Shown: one piece after another, positions 34,370-46,462 of the stretch | How the letters are laid out: each line of letters begins with the position of its first letter | Position numbering within the stretch: position 1 is the stretch's first letter | Source of the DNA: Jackrogersella multiformis | Lineage: Eukaryota; Ascomycota; Sordariomycetes; Xylariales; Hypoxylaceae | Assembly (NCBI GenBank): GCA_902806575.1 | Contig: CADCXD010000010.1 | Coordinates: forward strand, 186,001 to 250,000 | Direction: 5' to 3' | DNA: 64,000 bases | Program-made: the position numbers and the translations under genes | Notes under the pieces: model-generated | What the model saw: only the letters and a program-made list of their open reading frames with translations | Databases searched by the model: none | What the model was told of the DNA's origin: nothing

Positions 34370-35980
34370 TTACTCGCGCGCCAACGCGTCCCTAACCCTA
34401 GCCTCGACATCGGCCTTGCTCAACTGGCGATCCATCTCCACGACCACGTTCTCCCTGCCGGCGATGGTGACGACGCGCACCCACTCGGGCGCGACCTCCG
34501 TCGCCAGCAGGCGGACGCACGCGGCGCCCTCCTCGCGGGAGATGCCCATGCGGAACGAGTCCTTGAGCTTGTCGAGCGTGGTCTTCATGGAGAAGGAGAC
34601 GCGGCCGCCGCCGCTGCCCTGGCCCGCGGCGTGCGTCAGCATGGCGAGGACGGCCGCGACCTCGGCCGCGCGCTGCAGCGCGGCGCGGCGCTCCAGCTGC
34701 GCCGGCGACAGGCCCGTGGCCTGCGAAGCCGCCTTCTGCAGCGCCTTGAGGCGGAGGCGGTCCAGGAGGCTCATCTTCGAGCCGTCGGCGTTGGCCATGG
34801 GCGCGTCGGCTTGCTTCCGCTGCTGCTGCTGCTGTAGGGCCTTGGTCTCCTTCTCCTGTTTCTTGACCGTGATGCCGTGTTTCAGCTCCTCGAGCCGCTT
34901 CTGGCCCTTGGCGAGCACGGGCGCCGCCTTAGCCACCGAGGCGCAGAGCGCGACGGGGGCTTTCGGCAGCGTGTCGGGGAACGCGGAGGGACCTTCGTGG
35001 CTCGTTGTCGAGAATTGGCGCCAGAGGGTCGACAGGTTGGTGCGGAATGTGTTGTTCAGCTTGTTTTCGTCGAGAGGGCGGCCGCGGCCGTGTTGCGTCG
35101 AGTCGATCTCGATGCAGATCTTGCCGCGTCCGTAGTTGGAGAGCGAGAACAGTGGCGTAGTATGTGATGTAAGGTTGAGAACGCCGAGGCAGATGCGGAT
35201 ATCCGCATCGGTAACTTTCTTCTTGCCCCATGCGCGCGCGACGTTGGGAGTAAGGATACGCAAGTCCGCGGGGACGTTAGACCCATTGTGTACGTAGTGT
35301 AGGGTCAGAGTCTGGAGTAGTGCGGAATGTAGATCGATGAGGGCCAGGAACTCGTCAGGGAATTGGCCGGTCTTCTTCGGTGTGGTTAAATCGCAATCCG
35401 CTTCAGCTTCCGAGTAGTCCGTAACTGATGTCTCGGTGGCTAGAGAGGAGCAGCGAGATGGTGAGGATTCTAGGCGGAGTCTCTTGAATAACGCCCCGGT
35501 GTTTATGGCCGACTCGTCCGAGTCAGAAACACTGGGGTTTCTTGCTCGCTTCTTCAGTGCAGTTTCAGGATGAGCCTTCTTCGGCACGGGTTTAGGACGA
35601 GTCTCCTTCGGTGCGGGTTCAGAACGAGCCTTCTTCGAGGGGCGGCTACGGCTACGTGAAGTAGGTTGCGCCACTAGCTTCGATGACTTGATAGCAGGAA
35701 GTAAAAGCTTGGTTGGTGTCTCATCTGCTGATGAGTCATCTTCAATGCTTGCAACTACCTTTCGCTTTCGAGAAGCAGGAGTGAGTGCGTCGAGAATGAT
35801 ATCCTTCTTTGGTGTAGAAGTAAGAGACTGCTGTTCTTTTTTTACGTCGGTGTTGCTATTTATCGTCTTCGATACGCGGGTGAAGCTGCTAATACTCGAC
35901 GATGGATGTTGTTTGGTAGTTGGGACCTTGGACTTGGTCGTCGCCTTCCGGCGTTGCTGCTTGACAGCAAGACTGGCCAT
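34370..35980 (-). CDS. Cdt1-like DNA replication licensing factor
   Basis: Intronless, 536 residues, start ATG at 35980. The N-terminal 200 residues are disordered, basic and Ser/Pro/Lys-rich with several SP/TP sites (for example LTPASRKRK). A KRLRL cyclin-docking-type motif sits at 166-170. The segment 207-270 (FPDEFLALIDLHSALLQTLT ... ADIRICLGVLNL) matches the central winged-helix domain of Cdt1. A poly-Gln run follows, then a C-terminal winged-helix region from about 415 (SLLDRLRLKALQKAAS ... VVVEMDRQLSKADVEARVRD), the part that binds Mcm6/MCM2-7. Cdt1 loads the MCM helicase with Cdc6/ORC in G1. No geminin-type sequence could be checked. Two MCB boxes upstream support cell-cycle control. 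The strong GC3 bias produces long shadow frames on the other strand. Confidence 0.78.
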   Translation of the reverse strand: MASLAVKQQRRKATTKSKVPTTKQHPSSSISSFTRVSKTINSNTDVKKEQQSLTSTPKKDIILDALTPASRKRKVVASIEDDSSADETPTKLLLPAIKSSKLVAQPTSRSRSRPSKKARSEPAPKETRPKPVPKKAHPETALKKRARNPSVSDSDESAINTGALFKRLRLESSPSRCSSLATETSVTDYSEAEADCDLTTPKKTGQFPDEFLALIDLHSALLQTLTLHYVHNGSNVPADLRILTPNVARAWGKKKVTDADIRICLGVLNLTSHTTPLFSLSNYGRGKICIEIDSTQHGRGRPLDENKLNNTFRTNLSTLWRQFSTTSHEGPSAFPDTLPKAPVALCASVAKAAPVLAKGQKRLEELKHGITVKKQEKETKALQQQQQRKQADAPMANADGSKMSLLDRLRLKALQKAASQATGLSPAQLERRAALQRAAEVAAVLAMLTHAAGQGSGGGRVSFSMKTTLDKLKDSFRMGISREEGAACVRLLATEVAPEWVRVVTIAGRENVVVEMDRQLSKADVEARVRDALARE

Positions 35981-37125
35981 GATGGATTCAATTTTTATTT
36001 ACAATTGACTTTCTTTCTCTCAGGGAAAGTATAATAGAGACCTATAGCAATTGGTTCTTTCTATGCCTTTGAGAAGTAGACAAGTGGAATATGTAAGACA
36101 CGGAAGTGTTGATTGTGAATTTCTGACGATGAAAATTGTGAAAAAAGAGAACGAGTGCACTGCCAATTGTAGGTGAGAGGTGAAGGAAGGAATTATTACA
36201 GTACCAAGGTAGATAGGAGGCTCAAGCGCGACCCACGACATGGGACCCGCGACCCACGCGAAGAAAAGACGCGAGAAGCCACTGCCTAAGACGCGTCGTG
36301 CAACAAAACGCGTTAAGTGGATTGACTTTTCCCAATTAGGAAATACGCCACAACGCCAAGACCGTTTGAACCTTTTTGAAAAGGGAACAACTAAATGTGA
36401 ATGGCGAATGATAGCCGAGGAAAACATGCCATTATTTTGATTTTTTTTTGTTTGTTCTTGAGAGCTAGAGAGAATATTTGTGCGATCAATGATCTCCAGT
36501 CATTCATGTTACCGTACACCCAGACTCTTACTATGCAAGGCTTAACATTCGGTAGTCCTTATTGACCATCTCCAACTGTCACGCTAAACCCGTTATTGTT
36601 TAATTATCTACCCTGTATATTGGCAACCGCCGTAAATGTGTACACGGAACTAGACTTCCGACTACTTACAATCGCCACTCACCTCTCCTAATTTTATTCA
36701 CTTGACTTATATTATCAGGCTATCATCTGAATTTGTGCCAATATGATGTGAATTAACGTGCGAATCTAGGGCTACCTATCCGTACGTGACTGGAGGCGGT
36801 GGCTCATATGACACTGGTGAGTAGAACTGTCGAATTGATCGCAAACTATGCCACCAAGGCCACCTCAACCATAGAGCAAAGCCATGAATCCAGCATGTTT
36901 CCACGAACCTGAGTTCTCCCTCTCAAAAGCACACGCCATGCTCCTTAACTTTTGTGTAGACCGATTATCTTATTTCCCTTATGCCCTTGCTATTTCACAC
37001 CCGTAAACTCCCGAATGACAGACCAGATAAACCCCCTACCGATACAGAGAGGCATGAAGATGAGAACATGGAAATTCTTGATGCCTCTCATCTAATTGCG
37101 GCGAGGACCGCGCCGAAGATGTCAA
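35981..37125. promoter_or_regulatory. CDT1 upstream region and intergenic DNA
   Basis: This region holds the presumed CDT1 promoter with MCB elements at 36291-36313. The frames at 36020-36440 on both strands are not supported as genes. The rest (36440-37125) shows no recognisable feature. Confidence 0.55.
36254..36313. promoter_or_regulatory. MCB (MluI cell-cycle box) cluster upstream of CDT1
   Basis: Two perfect palindromic ACGCGT boxes occur at 36291-36296 and 36308-36313, with two near-matches ACGCGA at about 36256 and 36269. They lie 270-335 bp upstream of the CDT1 ATG. ACGCGT is the binding site of MBF (Mbp1/Res-Swi6), which drives G1/S genes. In fission yeast cdt1 is an established target of this factor. 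Spacing between the two perfect boxes is 11 bp. Confidence 0.65.
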
Positions 37126-37359
37126 TCAGTGACGCAGAGTTCGTTGCCAGTGATCCGGATGGAAGCTCACTGGGCTCGGCGGCGGCGGTGCCGGAACATC
37201 CCAGTCATGCTCTTGGATGGTGCGGATAGGAGTAGCTCGCTGGCTGTCCTTGGCGGCTAGAGTGGCATTCAGACTGGCGAAGAGGTCTGTGGAAGAATAA
37301 GGCCGTAAGCTCTTGCGCGGTGGCGTGACGGGAATGGGTGCTGCGATTTGGCTAGGCAT
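37126..37359 (-). CDS. Small hypothetical protein
   Basis: Single frame of 77 codons from ATG at 37359, in good start context (TTTCAACATGCC). The product is Pro/Ser/Ala-rich (MPSQIAAPIPVTPPRKSLRP then YSSTDLFASLNATLAAKD) with a W-x-V patch (EHDWDVPAPPPPSP) and a C-terminus DHWQRTLRH. The composition is protein-like and on the minus strand uses G/C-ending codons unlike the surrounding DNA. I do not recognise a family. It may be a small regulatory protein or a missed larger gene. Confidence 0.45.
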   Translation of the reverse strand: MPSQIAAPIPVTPPRKSLRPYSSTDLFASLNATLAAKDSQRATPIRTIQEHDWDVPAPPPPSPVSFHPDHWQRTLRH

Positions 37360-40300
37360 GTTGAAATGTCTTCTGCGACGAGTTAATATCCGTCACGGAC
37401 TGTGGGGTTACCTCCGAATACATATGGATGACTTACAGTGTGGGTGTGGAGTAGTAGTGGAGAGAGACAGAGAGACAGAAACAAGGATGAGTCCTTGAAT
37501 GTTTGGCTCTTGAGAGAATAATAATTCTATGATTGCCGTTGGTGTTTGACAAGCTTGTAAGAAGGATGGATGTTGAAAACTTGCTCCCTGAAGTTGGGTA
37601 GTTGTGGTTGTGACGGAAAAGATGGAAGGTTTTTATGTTTATGTTGGGAGGTAGGATAAGGTTGGTGAAAGAATTTATTAAAGTTGATCGAAGGTGGATA
37701 TTGTCGAAGTTTGCTAGGATTGGAAAAGTATCGAAGTGACGAGGCAGGAACGATAGGGAACAGTAGGAATTAGATATAGAACTGGAGGGAAGGTGCCAGT
37801 GCTAGTTGCCAGTGCCGGAAGCTTGGACACGATCAATGTAATAAAGAGGCAAGAGCGGAAAGAGCGGTGGGTATGCGTGTGTAAGTCACACACCAATTAT
37901 AAGACCAAGTTAATAAGACCAAGTTCCTGACTGTGCGGCGGCCACCCCACGCGAAAATAAAATACGTCTTAGCAAAGCTGATGCCGACGGGGATGAATTT
38001 AACGGATGATAAGAATCGATGCTTTTGGTGCTCTTCCGTCCCAAGATGTCAGATCCCGATGCTAAGCTGGTCCGCCGCTGGATGTGAATCCTCGGTTAGG
38101 CAGGTGAAATATTTAGGTCGGTAGGTTGAAAGGAGCGAAGTGAGAGAATGAGGAGAGAGAGTGAGGAGTCGTTAAATGAGCTAGTCAGATGAGTACGAAG
38201 AGTATTTGGCTGGCCAGATTGGATGTCGCACTCCGAATATATGGGATATCAAAGTAATTCAATGTCGACGTGGATATATTGGAATACTGCGGGTGTGTGT
38301 AAGTGTGGGAAAGGGGGCTACAGCATTGGCGTTGGGAAAGGCTACAGGTATTTATTTATTAAGCCACATCAACTTGTGAACCTGAGACGAGACGAAAGGA
38401 GAATCCATGAATCCATTAATGATTTCCCCGGCACTACTGTGTACACTCCAGGGCTATTACTGGGCATAAATAGCTGATAGATTAATACCTGGGGAAGTCG
38501 TACACAAACAGCTGTTGGCCATGTTTTGACCCCAGATTCAACTCATTCCGGGGACCCGTCACCCAAGCACCCTTTCCTTGACACAATGTCTGAATGTGTC
38601 TGGGAGGTACGGACGCTACGTGCGAGGGACTTACCGAGTTAAGTAGTGCACGTACTAGGTACAACATAAAAGTATGGGGAATAGAACCTGGGAAACCAGG
38701 GGCACCGGGTTTTTGGGGCAACGGACCCAGAGGGACGGACGGGAAAATTGTAGAGGTACTTCGCAGATCTATTGGAATATAATGGTATGTGCCTCCTAGC
38801 GCCTCTTCCATAGGCATTTTATTAGAAATAGCTAGATGAACTGGCACGCCGATGACATGAGCAACCTCGACAGGAATGATGTGGAGTGAATGGGTATTGA
38901 GGTAGTGTAGTATCGTAGCCTAAAGCCTAAGCCTTGCGTTTCCCAAGACGCCGAAGCGTTTGGGTAAGATTATGTATTTTTTTCTGCATCTCTGTGCTAT
39001 CTACCTTACGTGGCAACGGGTCATAGTAAGATTCCTACGAGGATATTCTTGATTAATTTTGTAAGCTTCCCTTCGGAGTAATGTAAGCTTTCGATTCAAA
39101 CACGTAGCGCACCAAGTGAACGATTGGATGAGATTTCAACTGGGTACATGATCCTGATGGATCGGTTCGGGCGAGATTTCACGGAGTCTATCTAATAAAA
39201 GTCAGGACCTAGCTAACGGATGACGGATCTGGGGGCCGTTGCGTGTTAACATTTCCTTGGGTGCTGCTGCACACCGAGCCCTTGGAGGCTTCGGAATATG
39301 GCATGTTCAGGAACCAACCTAATAAAGCTGTTCAGGGCTGAAACGAAACGGAATATACCTAGCAGACTAAGTTCCTTACCTTGCACGTTCCTAGAAAGGG
39401 AGTTAACTGTTAAAGGAGAATAAGTGCCGCTAAGTAGTCGTCCCCTTTTTGTACACGTGTACGCAAGAAGTAATCCGTGAGTTTTTACCCCCGAAAGTGC
39501 CTAGCTTTTCTTTTTTATTCTTTTATTAAAGCGTCCTTAAATCGGATAGTGCCTATAACAGGCAAATAACCCGCAGGTGTTTTAAATCACGTTTTCAAGC
39601 ACTCCGGATGTGTCGTGTGTCGTTTACACAGTGGTTACGCTACGAGAGCACAGATAATAGTAAAAACTTCAAACTTCCTAAGAGTCGCAGGGGCGGTTGA
39701 GGTAGGTTTGATGCCTACACTTTATAAATAAACGTGAAAAACTTCGTATAGATGTGTCGGTGTGCATTAGGAGAAGTATGGTTGGACAATAAAATCCTCA
39801 AGTTCCAAGTTTCGACAATAAAACAAAAAATAAAAAATCTGTGTCGTAACCTATGAAGATTTTAGGTGAAATGATAGTTGACGGACCAATCCGGTGCTTC
39901 TTAGGACCGAGGTTTGGGGGTCGCTGGGAAATTTGCGCCGCGATTCACATTGATGAAGGAGTTGAGAAGAATTTATTGGGGTGTGCAGATTCTCCAGAAG
40001 GAAATGATTGGGCTGTCCCGTCCTTCCCCGGGTTGTCCGGCCTAAAAGCAAGTGGGGTGAATGTGGGGTAGAATCATTCAAGTGGTGGAATAGAAGCTCG
40101 AAAGAACAAGAGCCAAGCAGCTTGCGACGCTTTCCAAATTTTTATTAGGTATTTTTTTTTAATCTTTGGAAACAAGTCCAAAAGCCATGTGGAAGGCAAG
40201 GGCCTATTAATGGGCGAAAGTGGATTATCCTGTATGTGGATACTATTAACTAGGTACCTCGGAATTCAAAGGCACATATGGGACCTAAGTATATACTTAA

Positions 40301-42621
40301 CATAACTAAATAAGTACATAATACATCATGTAGGTACCCCTCGGTACTTAAGTACACGTATAAAGATTTACTACAACCAGTACATTTAGGTAAATAGTAT
40401 CCTACCGGGGCAGCAACTGCCACTACCCCTCGGCCCCTTCCCCTTCCCCGTCTCCTAGTTTCCCGCTATCCCGTCCTGCCCTATTCATGTCAGTCATTTA
40501 AAGGTTAAACGTTACTTACCTTCTTTCATAGTACAACAACTACTACTATATACGTACCTACCTTATAATATACACTACCTTACCCAGCCTAGGCGTCGAT
40601 CCCTACTGTACACTAGCGATATCAATTTTCAGTTTTCTACTGTCGTATTCGACGAGATTTGATTAATCTTGTTACGAGATTAAAAAGCATGAATTCTCAA
40701 GCCATCATAAGACTCACCGGCAAAGGCACACGGTAGAAATATTCGAATACCTACATAAGAGTGCAACAACGAATAGTAAGCTCGGTTATTATCTCTCTTC
40801 CTAGCCCGAGCCAGCCTACCTGAGGCTAGGATGAACAGAAAAGACATCGATGACCATCTATGACCTTCTATGACCTAGGAATAGGGACAGTGCAGCGCCC
40901 AGACGGGCTATCGTTTTTTACCAAATTATCCTGTTTGTTACCTGCCATTCAATATTTCTACCGTTAGGCTATCCCTTTCCCAACCAGCCAACTAAAACTG
41001 AGGGCTTACTAGTAATAGGTAGTCCGTGGTAGTCTCGCAAATCATAGCGGCCCGTTGCCTAGTGCTCGCCTAGTGTTGACCTACATACTATGTAGGACCT
41101 CTAGGATTACATACGCACACACCACCGCCTGGTATATGGTGTTGGTCGAACTGGTCGGGTCAAATCATTCCCTTCAGCGTCCTCGGATCTCTCTCCTGAA
41201 CATACTAAGGACACATCTCTTTATTTAGCATCCGGGCCGCCGCCTTAATAATCCTTTGCATAGATGGATATTCTACCTAGTGTAGTGTAGGCAGCTAGGT
41301 ATGTTTTATGTATTGTGCAATACATCGCTATCCCGACATCTGACACAGCTTACGGGACGTTCGTTGGCTCACCAAGGTCCCCCTTCCGCCCAATAGGTGT
41401 CCCTAGGATGTGTAGTGCTATCCGTAAGAATACGGAGAAGTGCTTAACCCTCTCGGACCTCGGTGAGACAATCTCCTATTTGTCTTTTATCCCAGCACTA
41501 TTACGCTTATCGGGGGTTGCCTATCCAAGACTACATACACCACATACTGCTATAATTCTCAGGTGTGTTACCGAAAGCTCGGAAGTTGCATGTCTTAATT
41601 TCAACAGCACGCCACATCGAAGTGACGGAGGTGACAACACACGTCGTTCAAACCCCCAAGATACAGGAAAGGTTTATAGGGGTAATATCTTCCATTTCCT
41701 TCAACCCAAACCAAACCAAAAACGACTAGCTATTTCCTAGCCCGAAACTCGCATTCATGCAAAGTCAGTCCCTAACATGATCGTTCTCATCATTGGCTAT
41801 TTCCTAAGACGGAGTTGCGGTGAGTTGTCTGAGGGTGCAGAATCGAGCCGCTTTTTGGTGGAAGTCTAATGGTAGCACATCTTAGGCGGTCTTGCGGCGA
41901 CATATTTGGCTGGGTTGAATCAAGTTAATCTAGTACTGTTCTTGAATTATTGTCATGGTCCACCAATGAATGGCAATTCACCAGTCCAACACATTTTACC
42001 TGCGGTGATAAGGGGTTACCCCGGCATCCTCGTCCAGGACTGGCTGAGCTCAAATTGCCTATTCGCCTTTGAACCTGACGCCTCAATCTAAATTGGGAAG
42101 TTTTGCTTCTTTGGTTAGAGTGCGGGAGCCACGCTTGGCATATGCACGTCACGATCGCTGGTGAAGTCACCAGCATATTTCTCGATCATGCCATGTAACT
42201 TCTGCGAGGTCAATGTACTCTTATCTGGTTCAGCCCGAAGGATTGGAGCCCCTTTATCACTCCGTGGGGTACAGTTCCACCTGAGACTTACTACATACAT
42301 ACCTCACTGGCACAATGCGGCACGTTAGGTTTCCTCTGCATGGAAAATAGAGCTCCCCTGTACTGACGTATGTCTTGCCAAAAGCGTGTGCATTCGGAGA
42401 AATTCCTAGTTCAGAAGGAGATCGTAAAAGCTCTATCAGGCTCTTATGTAGGTGAACCGCCTTGGCAGACGACAGAGGCGTTCTTGAAACGGAGTATTAT
42501 CACGATACTATGCAACACCAGCATCTATCCGGGCAGCTATGCAGACGAGTGCATGCATCATGCCTCGTGAAGAGAGTAATTGTCCCCTGCCAAGCTTCCA
42601 GCCGACCTCCAGTACATATGT
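37360..42621. other. Long gene-poor stretch
   Basis: About 5.3 kb without a gene I can support. Isolated frames at 38482-38847, 39851-40081, 41315-41740 and 42370-42680 have no domain, no splice partners and compete with frames on the opposite strand. CCTAGG/GGTACC motifs occur at about 40250-40260, 40330 and 41275-41300. Confidence 0.5.
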
Positions 42622-44554
42622 TCATTTTCCCAGATGCTTCACCTCCACGAATCGAGCCGAGGCATAGACAACAAGGGTGAGAAAGAGACAAAGCTCGTTC
42701 CCAACATCACCACCGGAGTCGCCGATCAACTTGGCAACAACACCTGTATACCAGGTTGTTTGCATTCCAAGAATAGCTATAAGTCGGGTTAGCTACAAAT
42801 TACCATCGAATGAAGTTACTGTATCACCAACCTCCAACTATTCCACAGACTAAAGCAGGCCCGCCAGCATATCCGACCGGTAACATCTCAGGTTTATCCC
42901 AAGCTTCCAAGTTGTAATTGTCGAATGAGCCGTGGCGGAACACGTAATGTTCCGTAACCAGACAGACAAAAACGGCGGTTGCATAGTAACCCAGTAAACT
43001 CAAGAAGTCTTGGAGGAATACCAAGAGCTGGTCACTGCCGGCCAAACTTAAAGCGACGACGGCAGCAAAGCAGATGAAGGTCCAGATGAACCTCGGCACC
43101 ACCGCCAACCTTTGAGTAGACAATTGGATCGAAAGGCTTGCACTGTACATCGATGCGCAATTCAAACCGACGGACGTGAACATCAGCAGAAATAAGATCA
43201 ATTCTGCCAACCAATAGGGGTGGACCATGGCCTGGACCAAGAACCCAATACCGGAGTTATACTGCTCGCGCCACTGTTCGTTATGTGGCAAGGCTGAAGC
43301 AGCAACGGCCCCAGAGATGGCACAGATGCTAGTAGAAATTACTTGACGCCGATCAGCAATTATCGGCTCGAGCTCAGGGGCTTGACTTACAAAGGCCCAG
43401 GAAAGTTATCAAGAATACATTTACCTTCGGGATATTCTTCGGGTATTCGACATAGAAGTCCGAGACGTAGCCAGCACAGCAAGCGCTCGATCCGTACATG
43501 ATGCAGAAGAACGTCAGTGCCGCTCCGGAGCCCGTCGGTCCAGTAGCGGATGGCGGAGCAGCTAGGTCACCGGAACTGGCGATCTCCCCGAGCATGATCA
43601 AGAATATGATTAAGAATATGGGCCAAGTGTACTTCACAAATCGGTAGCATGCTGTCAGGCCGAAGAAAGAGAAGACCAAGCTCATTATACTGCATATAAT
43701 AACGCCAACATCTGTCCCGACCTTACCATTCGAAAAGGCCGATAGCGCTTGTCCTCCCGTAATCGAGCCGGATGCGCACCACCCGATCTCCTGGATGACG
43801 TTGAGTATGGCGATGGCCTTAGCTGGGTACCAGCCGAGGGAGTACCGGCAGATGGAGACTTGACGAAGGCCCGTCGGCGCTCCCATCGTTGCGCACCAGC
43901 CCTATTTCTTAAGATCAGGCCGGTGAGGTATTAGGATTGGGGCGGAGGAACCCACAGTTATTGCGGAACCTGCAGCCGAACCGAAGATGATGATCAAGAT
44001 GCTCTGTCGAAGATCTAGACCTAGCTCCCAGCCCAAGAAGCCTGTCGCGAAAGGGCTAAGGTTCACTATGACAATACAAGTTAGTAATTGCTTCTTAGGA
44101 CGTCTAGGTTTTGAGGTGGCCTCGGAGGACCAATGATTCCTCAATCAGCTGAACGGGGGCATTCTGGCCCCTATATTAGTTCGAAATGGGGTAGGAGAAC
44201 TCTCGATATCACATACTACAACCGCCCATCCAGAAGCCAAACATAGACTGAAGTCGAGTCAACTCTCTTCTTTACCATCGTTCCCTACCCCTGGACTCCG
44301 GGGCTAGTGCTAACCAATTGACCTGACCATCCAGCATAAAACGGATTCCTATCCTCTGGTAGTCTTCGTTGGATGCTGTGCGCTTCGACTCCGAGCTTGC
44401 GATCAAGAGCATCCTCGTAGCTTCGCAGCTTTTCCAGGAAATCTGTCTTACGTGCCGGGGGTGAGGATGCGAGAATATCTTCGCTTGATGAATCAATCAC
44501 AATTCCGATAACTTGCCCGCCGTTCTTCTCTTCGTCGCTCGTAATGAGAGTCAT
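42622..44554 (-). CDS. NCS1 family purine/cytosine-type permease (Fcy2-like)
   Basis: Six exons fit: 44554-44315, 44247-44217 (31 nt), 44065-43956, 43901-43391, 43341-42832 and 42776-42622. The product is 518 residues, normal for the family. It is a plasma-membrane proton symporter for nucleobases or related compounds by homology. The N-terminal tail has LRSYEDALDRKLGVEAHSIQ then RRLPEDRNPFYAGW. The micro-exon supplies SMFGFWMGGC and leads into MNLSPFATGFLGWELGLDLR. Then follow GWCATMGAPTGLRQVSICRY, GSSACCAGYVSDFYVEYPKN and FLSLLGYYATAVFVCLVTEH. The C-terminal exon is TTWYTGVVAKLIGDSGGDVG. Twelve hydrophobic segments are expected from the family and most can be seen. Introns are 67, 151, 54, 49 and 55 bp. 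The 49 bp intron requires an AAG acceptor (43342-43344); the stronger CTAG nearby would break the frame. One other donor is GTGGGT. Confidence 0.85.
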
Positions 44555-46462
44555 GATGGGCGTGTCTGAGGTTACACGCTTGAATTGATGTGCGAAAGGA
44601 AAGGGGATCTGGCTCAACACCTTTCTTCCACTCGGGTCCAGGCGACTCGAGGTACAAATAAGTAAATGCCGCCGGTCTATACCTACCGTGCTTTCTCTCC
44701 CTCCACTCGCCACGCTCCGACTTCACCCATCCCTTTAGGTAGGTAGATAAGCAACGAGCCGTAGTACAGCGTGCTCCGAGCTTAGGCGTAAGACACGTCC
44801 AGGCCCGTGTTTCGATGGACGACTGCAATGAGCCGAGACAATGTCATACACAAAGACAGGGGAATGCCATGTAATGCCCCCTTATCGACATCACCACTTC
44901 CAGCAAAACCTGACAGCATCCCTCGCCCAATGCTGACCGCATTATCACTACGCTTGCGTGCTCACCTCGGCAGTCTGCACCGGCGCTGATAGGGACCAAC
45001 CTCCAACCCTTGGCCCGTCCAGAAGCCTCTAGATTGGCGTCGATAGATTAATCGCCCCAGCTCGCGACAATCGAAGCTCACCTGCAGGAAGCGCACGACT
45101 CACCCTCATTGGCAGGTATCTGAAGTCGTACGACATCACCGTGCTGCTAGATAGCCATATGTCAGGTTAGGTCACATCGGGGATGACAGAAAAGCTTCTC
45201 GGACGTGTGGCTCCTCGAATGAGATCGCGTCCGAGCTCGTGGCCTCTGAGCTCTGCGAGAGCTTATAAGCGCAGGCGTTACACGGAAAATTGGGGTGTAT
45301 ACCAACACAGGTGGCTTGGAATGTCATTTGAATGGGGTTGCCTTTCTTCCTTTTTAGGATGACTCGGTTTAAGGTACTCATTGGGGGAAAGGGGGGAAAG
45401 CGAATGTTTAAGTGAGTTTGTAGACGACTGCCTACCTGAGGTGCATATACTACCCCTTACTAAGACAGGAATTCGTCATATATATAACTCTATATAGATA
45501 AACTACATGTCTCTAGATTGGCCATAATTAAGACCCTTTTTTCAATAGATGTCATCATAGAAGTAAATTAAGCGAATCAGTCAACATACCGAAAGACGAC
45601 CATGAAGACGAATACCCAAATGACGCCTAACCCCTTTAACTACCCAGGTATTAACTCAATATCGACGGAGCAAAGAATGTTTATGTTAAATAATGCTAAA
45701 TCGCAAATTGTGATAGTTACCTAAGGAGTCTAGCTTTCTTTGAAATATGTCTAGCTATAGTTGACTTAAGTTAATTCATCCATACGGGGAGACGTCGTAT
45801 TACTACGACACTCGGAAAGAGGCCATATCCAGTCAGTTATATAAATATTCCGGTTCTCTAATATGCAAAACATCGACCTATTCGAAACTGCGTTAGGATA
45901 TCCAGGCCTGGTTACCAGACCGTCGATACAACTACATGTCGTCCTATGCATCAGCCTCCCGAGTATGATTCGAGGCTTGTAGGCAAACAGAGAAACTCTT
46001 TTGTCTAAGTCCCAGTCGTTAGGCGGCCACGAATGTCTCTCCCCTTGGTACCAGGAGCTTAGAGCTATCCTGTGTCGTACCCTCAGCTCCCACCACGCGT
46101 GCCAGCCAGCAGCGCACACAGCACGGCCGTCTTGCTACCAGAGCAAGCCGAATACCCGGCCGCGCAGTACTCCCCGTGCCACGTTCCTTTCCACATCGGA
46201 AGAGGACCTGGCGTGACGGCAGGGGTTTAAATAAGACGCAATGTTGATATTGCCGCACAAGAGCGAGGTTTCGGTGCTAAGTGTCAAGGATGAACTCGCC
46301 GTTTTTTGTAGACGGCACATGCGCATGTAGACTCTCGTTTTGTTGGGTTCTCCTAGCAGCTGAACCTAGTGGCAAGGCTCGGACACGAAGGGCGCTCCCA
46401 GGGCCTTTCTGGAATGATAGAATCCGATCCGAGCAATCTGTCTCATCGTCGAGTTGAAGTTG
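44555..46462. other. Intergenic, no supported gene
   Basis: The first few hundred bases are the promoter side of the NCS1 permease. Competing frames at 44807-44989, 45172-45381, 45766-46119 and 46001-46326 on both strands have no recognisable content. Confidence 0.5.

Noticed and set aside
34221..35135. A 304-codon plus-strand frame rich in Ser/Arg/Ala
   Set aside because: It is the antisense of the Cdt1-like gene, whose strong G/C third-position bias opens long shadow frames; it has no domain and low-complexity composition.
36020..36427. A 135-codon minus-strand frame upstream of CDT1
   Set aside because: It overlaps the MCB-box promoter region, with no recognisable protein features.
38482..38847. 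A 121-codon minus-strand frame and a Gly/Pro-rich frame opposite it
   Set aside because: No family resemblance, no good start context, and the apparent collagen-like pattern is short and found on both strands.
41315..41740. A 141-codon plus-strand frame
   Set aside because: Starts at a weak position, has unremarkable composition and no domain; the surrounding 5 kb is non-coding in character.
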